A DNA stretch of 64,000 nucleotides, taken from the NCBI GenBank assembly GCA_032622095.1, contig CP136064.1, forward strand, positions 48,864,073 to 48,928,072. Direction: 5' to 3'. A program made the position numbers and the translations under genes. Source of the stretch: Siphonodentalium dalli. Taxonomy: Eukaryota > Mollusca > Scaphopoda > Gadilida > Siphonodentaliidae. Shown one piece after another: positions 58,810 to 64,000 of this stretch (the stretch's first letter is position 1; every line of letters begins with the position of its first letter). Below the pieces are notes generated by a model, which was given only the letters and a program-made list of their open reading frames with translations, was not told the DNA's origin and did not search any database.

Positions 58810-59540
58810 TAACAGACTACTAGGTCTCGGTGTTGATGTGTTTATATTATGTTGTATGTCTTAAAATGCACATCAAAATATTGTTGGCTATATAGTTTGA
58901 GTATTAAAACAAGACCAAAATGATTAAAAACGTAAATATTTTATTCACAGGTATGAAATGGTCAGTCCCTATTCGCAACTGGTAAACAATTTGACGACGC
59001 AAGTGTCCACATCAACCCACAGCTGGGGTGATATGGACATCTCACACCTGATTGCCAAATGTTGTTTCGTGAAAATTGTCAATCTAGATCTGGAAATGGC
59101 ATGTGTGGTTCTCAATATTTAATTCCCCATCCCGCTATTATTGTCGTGTGTGGTGGGTGCAATTTTGTTCAGGGGGGGTCCAATCCATATTACCCAGTTT
59201 TACCCTAATGCATCACACTTTTTATAAGGAATGCTCCATCTCTCAGGTGCTTTTCTACATAACGGGCAAGTAGGGTTCAATTCATTCTTGTTGTGTTTGG
59301 CACGGTTTTACTGGGAAAAGTAGGTACCTGCAGTAACGATTATTGATTTAACTGGTATTCATGTATAATCCCGGCTGCTGCGAAGAGAAGTCTGGATGAC
59401 CTGATGACAGGTTCCAGGTGATAAATATTGGAGGGAGGGTTGGGTGAGGGAAAATAGATTATCTTCTTCATATGCGATTTTGGTAAAGGATTTTGGAGCA
59501 TATAGAAGTTCTGGTGGCTTATACATAAGAAGCTCTTTGA
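58810..59540. other. Intergenic, no gene seen
   Basis: AT-rich with no conserved frames. Confidence 0.3.
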
Positions 59541-59549
59541 CGGCGACAG

Positions 59550-59692
59550 GGGGGGGGGGGGTGGGGGGGGAGAGAGAGAGGAGAGAGAGAGAGAGAGAAC
59601 TGCTCACTGCTCACGAGAGAGAGACTACTCACTGCTCACGAGAGAGAGAGACTGCTCACTGCTCACGAGAGAGAGACTGCTCACTGCTCATA
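59550..59692 (+). repeat. G run and 'gagaga / ctgctcactgctcac' minisatellite
   Basis: A G-rich tract (59550-59569), then (GA)n, then four units of about 27 bp, 'gagagagagactgctcactg'. Confidence 0.85.
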
Positions 59693-59819
59693 TGATACTA
59701 TCTTCTCTTTTGATTTGTTTATCCGTATGAACTCGAAAGAACATTCGCAACCATTGACATTATTAAAGGTTTGTTCAGTTTGATGACATCATTCCATATT
59801 TCCAGATAAGCGCTGCTAT

Positions 59820-60185
59820 GCCATTAGAGCGTATTGAGTTATCATTTACATGGATATTATATAGATTAGAAGAGGATCCACCGTTGAGAGCTCGATACAT
59901 CTTATCCGGTTGTTTCATTCGGATATTATAGTTCTTTTACTAAGGGATCAAGTTGCTTTTTCCACAAAATGGCTACACCACCCCGTCATCTAGGAAATTT
60001 GAATATGTGGAATAGGATCTCCTGTATCCACAGCTTTACCAGTTGCATTAAATACATCAGAGATAGTTTGGAGTTCACACTGTCGATAGACATATAACCA
60101 CTGTTCTTGTATGAGAAGAATATCAGTTAAACTTTCAAGATCAGGGATAATAGCGTCGCAGTATGGATGTTCTTGCAGTTATATG
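59820..60185 (-). pseudogene. LINE endonuclease (EEP) domain fragment
   Basis: The minus strand reads HPYCDAIIPDLESLTDILLI then QEQWLYVYRQCELQTISDVF, which resembles the 'LLLQEHWL' motif near the start of non-LTR retrotransposon apurinic endonucleases. After frame changes it continues GGVAILWKKQLDPLVKEL and a 'NGxRI'-like part. It is frameshifted, has no reverse transcriptase attached and is a dead fragment. Confidence 0.7.
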
Positions 60186-60879
60186 TAATAACGGACAGCT
60201 CTTCTTTCCCTTTCTCTTCCTTCTTGTTGCTAGATGTTAATAACATTATGTTATCTCACCATCCTCTTCCGCGGTAGGACGAAATAAACGTTTGGTTATA
60301 TTGTCTGTATACCCGTACATGAGGGTCGTTGATTGCAGCTTGATTATGCCGAGTATATACAATCATTTGAGTTGAATGCAATTAAAAATCACATCAGCAG
60401 GTGATTCCGAATATGTGCCGGGTTGTTGGTTGGATAGAAGATTCCCAATTAGGTGTATACAAGAAAACCATAATCAGAAATGGTAATGCCCTCATGAACA
60501 TATTATTAGGCATAAATATAAATTATAATCTAAAATATATTGGTTATATGAATGCTCCGCCTCAGAATTCCGTTAAAACAACTAATCCTTCAAATTATTA
60601 CATAAAAACTACGGCTTATTACTGCAGGTTTCTCATTCTCCACACCAGAAAGCCTCTAAAAATGGATCAAAAATCGGAGGCTTTGTGTTCCCGCCATAAA
60701 ATGTTCAAGAGTGACCCAGCCATTGTTCATACCTAAACATCGGAAGCAATTAACGCGGTCATAATATAGTTACATATATATTGCAACTATCATATATTCA
60801 GCGAATACACCCCCACGAAAACCCGAAATGTGTTGTCCTGCGAGATATCCAATCGCTATAGCTCAATTTGACACGGCCA

Positions 60880-61440
60880 GATTAGCCTTCATACAATATC
60901 CTAAACGATAAAGCTTCTCAAATCATCGGCACAGTCAATAGAACTTTCACGAACTTGGACATCGACACTTTCCCATCGTTCTACATATAAGCATTGTCAG
61001 ACCTATCATCGAATAATGTAACTCTACATCGAGACCACATCACAAATATCAAACCATTGTGTTAGAGAAAATACAAAGAAAAGCAACGAAACTAGTTCGT
61101 CAAATCAAAACTCTATGCTTCCGAGACCGAATTAAATGATAAGACTCAATCTGATGTCTTTAAAATATCGAAGATTTAGAGGAGATCTAATCGAGGTATA
61201 TATAAACTGTTGAATGGTCATTACAATATCAATGTCTGTGACATATCAGAAAGAAATTCACCAGGAAGAACAAGATGACATAATAAAAAGCTACAGATGC
61301 GCACTGTTAACAAGGACATATATAGGAAAATATTTCTTCACGCAGAGGGTGGTGAATAGCTGGAACTCTCTGCCATAATTCACCGTTGAGGCTCCAACAC
61401 CCGATCAATTCAAAATATACATAGACTCATTCTTCTATTA
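60880..61440 (+). pseudogene. CR1-like LINE C-terminal fragment
   Basis: Plus-strand frames give KIQRKATKLVRQIK, RYRRFRGDLIEVYKLLNGHY, ISERNSPGRTR, LQMRTVNKDIYRKIF and a 'VVNSWNSLP'-like end. This is the usual order behind the reverse transcriptase of CR1/Jockey-type elements ('YRRLRGDLIxxYKIL...RVVxxWNSLP'). Several stops and shifts break it. The endonuclease piece at 59.8-60.2 kb is in the opposite orientation, so the two are separate insertions or rearranged. Confidence 0.7.
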
Positions 61441-61573
61441 TATAAAATACGAGTTCGACGACAAGTAATATGTTCAAGTGACTCACAAGAAAATATCGAA
61501 TGACGATACATATATTGTAAACAAACATTGCAAATAATGTTATTGTGACGAAAAGTAGCAAGACTTGTTCCGT

Positions 61574-61610
61574 ATTATGATGATGATGATGATGATGGTG
61601 GTGATGATTA
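61574..61610 (+). repeat. (ATG)n/(GTG)n microsatellite
   Basis: 'atgatgatgatgatgatgat' followed by 'ggtggtgatgat'. Confidence 0.9.
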
Positions 61611-61654
61611 TAATATGATTGATAGAACAAACCATTATTATCGTGTCGTTATTT

Positions 61655-62100
61655 GTTTAAAATACGTATCAATTGACATATACGCACCCGTTCCCTCATT
61701 AAAATCAACCTATTTCGACCATTTTAGGGGACCTCCGCGAATTCGGGGACCTCCGCAAATGGATCTTCGCCAATAGGGACCTACTGGAAATTGTCATACC
61801 GATCAGCACCTAATTAACGAACCGGTGGCTGACTCGGCTGTGTCCGAATAACCTCTTCAAAATACGTATCAATTGAGATATACGCAGCCGTTCCCTCATT
61901 AAAATCAACATATTTCGACCAATTTAGGGGACTTCCGCGAATTCGGGACACATCCGCAAATGTAATCTCCGCAAATAGGGGACCTACAGCAAATTGTCAC
62001 ACCGATCAGCACCTAATTAACGAACCGGTGGCTAACTCGGCTGTCTCCGACTATACACTCTTTAAAATACGTATCAATTGACATATACGCATTTTACAAA
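61655..62100 (+). repeat. Tandem repeat, about 198-bp period, 2.3 copies
   Basis: 'aaaatacgtatcaattgaca tatacgc', 'gttccctcattaaaatcaac', 'aggggacctccgcgaattcg' and 'agcacctaattaacgaaccg' repeat at 61658, 61858 and partially at 62060. Confidence 0.8.
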
Positions 62101-62199
62101 TTATCTTTTTCATTTCTTCTATTTGTAATTGGCATAGCTTATCACAAACCAAAATCAACGACAATAAACGAAATTTAAATTCCAACTTTTACCGATTCG

Positions 62200-62275
62200 G
62201 GGTCGCACTACAACTTTTATGCGTCCCAAAACAACCGGACTCGGGGTCGCACTACAACTTTTAATGCGTCCAAAA
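62200..62275 (+). repeat. Short direct repeat
   Basis: 'cggggtcgcactacaacttt' + 'tatgcgtcc' occurs twice, about 42 bp apart. Confidence 0.7.
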
Positions 62276-62694
62276 AAAAACATAATCTATAAATAAAACG
62301 CCCAGCGAACCATAGGTATCTAGAATTTGGAGATTAGTATACCCCCGATGGCGTAATAATTAGTCAGGTTCCTGATCACACTCTGATCCATGGACCGGGG
62401 TAACGAAGTTTGCTGAGGGTGATGATAGGTTAAGGGAGCACCGTGGTATTCATAATTATTGTCGGTATAATATGGAGGTGATGAGTGCTCTGAATCATGT
62501 CTATTTGTGGTATATTGCGACCCGGTGGCGTTGTTTTCCTGCTAGAGTGGTCCGGTTTAGCATACGGTTCTTCGACATGTACATGTATATATCCATTTTA
62601 AGGGTATTTATGGTTTCGGATCAATTAGCGTATCAAGTTCTTTATAAAGTTTGTTCAGAATAAGGCCTGTGCACCTTGGCTTTGATCTTCATGG

Positions 62695-62946
62695 TTAAAA
62701 CATCGTTAGCATATGTGTTAGGGTCTCCATGTTGTCCTCGATGGGAGCCAGAGCTATTAATCTTATCTTGTATCTTAGATATTGAGGTGTATATGTCGTG
62801 ATTATACGAGCTTCCAATGCTCCAATGTGAGCTTCATACCTTAGTCGCCTACCTTTATCGATGGCTTTGCTTCTAGTTTCTTGTTTATTAATGGCATCCT
62901 CAAGATTGTTCAGACTGATCTCTCTGGTGTGTAGTTCGTTATGCGT
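62695..62946 (-). CDS. Unassigned 83-codon open frame, possible exon
   Basis: Open from just after an in-frame stop/'cctag' at 62947 to a stop at 62695, without an ATG near its start. The product begins THNELHTREISLNNLEDAIN, then KQETRSKAIDKGRRLRYEAH, IGALEARIITTYTP; it is charged and heptad-like at the N-terminal end. 'atttgcctag' upstream could be an acceptor, and 'taag|gtatga' within it could be a donor. I do not recognise a family. It could be an exon of a gene continuing beyond the window or a transposon remnant. Confidence 0.2.
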   Translation of the reverse strand, partial: THNELHTREISLNNLEDAINKQETRSKAIDKGRRLRYEAHIGALEARIITTYTPQYLRYKIRLIALAPIEDNMETLTHMLTMF

Positions 62947-63089
62947 CTAGGCAAATATTTCATGCAGATCGTGGGCGCTGTTTGTCTAGTAAGTTGCTTC
63001 AAGAGCAGCCATGACTGTGTGTACTCTATGGGAATCCGCGGTCTGTGTATTCGTGCTATCTGCTCTTGGGGGCCGAGACGTGGCGACGG

Positions 63090-64000
63090 GGGGGGGGGGA
63101 AATTTCATACCATTAGTTGGAAATTTCACACCAACAGTAGTTTGAAAATGTTCTTGTAGTTTGATCTTCAAACAATTTATTGGGGGGAATTTATTGTTTT
63201 GGGACCAATATTTGCATATTTTCCAACCTTAGTGGGTGTCAGGTGGGAAATTTCCAATACTTGGAAAGCTTGTGTCTTGGTCCATCCCCCGTGGCCAGTC
63301 AAAAACTGCTAGTTAATTTAAGAAAACAATATTGTCCTACATTTGGTCAAAATTGTCACTGGAATTGTCATCAGTTTGAAATTTCCAACTCTATGAATGC
63401 TTGAGGCTAATCTAGATGCTAGGATTTTGCGATTTTCTTGTTCAGATTTCAAAATTTTCGCACACCAGGCCGAACCATGGTCGGTCCGGTGTGTCCTGGT
63501 CCCTCCCCGTGGCCAATAATGCGTTTAAGAAAACAATATTTGACTATACATTAAGTTAAAAGTGTTGACTGAAATGGTCATCAGTTGGAAAATTTCCAAA
63601 CTAAGGGAGAGTATGAGGTTTGAAATTTCCAACACTAGGAAAGCTTGAGGTCAGTCTAGATGATATAGGATTTTGCGATTTTCTTGTTTGGTTTTCAAAA
63701 TTTTCTCACACCCGGCCGAACAACCATGGTCGGCCCTGTGTGTCCTGGTCTATTGCCCGTAGTCGTGTGCATTTGTTTGGAGTTATAGACCAGCCTCAAG
63801 CCTTCCTAGAGTTGGAAATTTCAAACCTGACACACCCACTTAGGTTGGAAAAGTTCCAACTGATGACAATTCCAATGACAATGTTAACCAAATGTATAAC
63901 AATATTGTTTTCTTAAATTAACTAGCAGGTTTTGACTGGCCACGGGGGAGGGAACAGGACACAAGCTTTCCAAGTGTTGGAAATTTCCAACCTGTCACCC
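63090..64000. mobile_element. Relative of hAT-like element 2, cut by window end
   Basis: 63090-63780 aligns with 42690-43470: a G run, 'ggaaatttcacaccaac', 'ttgaaaatgttcttgtagtt', 'gaaccatggtcgg'. From about 63785 the sequence turns around and repeats the 42890-43100 part in inverse orientation ('ttggaaatttccaacctgtc' at the end). So it is an inverted duplication or two copies head to head. Confidence 0.7.

Overview
This window comes from a repeat-rich animal nuclear genome. It contains a spliced gene with GT-AG introns, non-LTR retrotransposon remnants, many short inverted-repeat DNA transposons, tRNA-derived and 5S-derived retroelements, and about 1 kb repeats built of 'gggccataactc ... aagttatcatccgg' units ending in 'gggcgtataaaaa'. 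Those last repeats are typical of mollusc, especially bivalve, genomes. A bivalve-like lophotrochozoan is my best guess; it rests on repeat style and is not proven.

Two host genes are supported. (1) 8309-10828 (+) is an uninterrupted 839-codon sortilin (VPS10-domain sorting receptor) with a TATA box about 75 bp upstream of the ATG. It has no introns, whereas sortilin genes are normally multi-exon, so it looks like an intact retrogene. (2) 56367 down to about 30582 (-) is NUSAP1 (nucleolar and spindle-associated protein). I reconstructed it from seven exons whose splice phases all agree: SAP domain, basic middle region and the conserved FDLKxSLSxP C-terminal motif. The model gives 436 aa (human about 441), but the last few residues or a final exon are uncertain. 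Introns of 1.5-7.9 kb are full of transposons.

Layout. 1-8.2 kb: MITE, degenerate LINE on the minus strand (1.27-3.8 kb), a Transib-like MITE with a neighbouring empty site, a large foldback element, and a 1.5 kb TIR element made of TTGGACTTAAGTCCAA palindromes ending next to the sortilin promoter. 8.3-10.8 kb: sortilin. 11-30 kb: no host gene found; nested 'aacaagagc' repeats, a second Transib-like MITE, a MULE remnant with 9-bp target duplication, TTAA elements, and many copies of one TA-flanked hairpin MITE. 30.5-56.4 kb: NUSAP1 with its transposon-filled introns, including nested hAT-like insertions at 40-44 kb, a foldback array at 48 kb and 122-bp tandem repeats at 51.7-52.7 kb. 57-64 kb: foldback element, LINE fragments, tandem repeats, and an element truncated by the window end.

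The most interesting object is at 55498-56054. It is a 557-bp miniature LTR element (TRIM) with two direct LTRs (TG...CA), a 4-bp TATA target duplication, a tRNA-Pro-like primer binding site and a polypurine tract. Each LTR carries a 5S rRNA-derived segment with a recognisable internal promoter. This is the architecture of the plant Cassandra elements, here in an animal genome.
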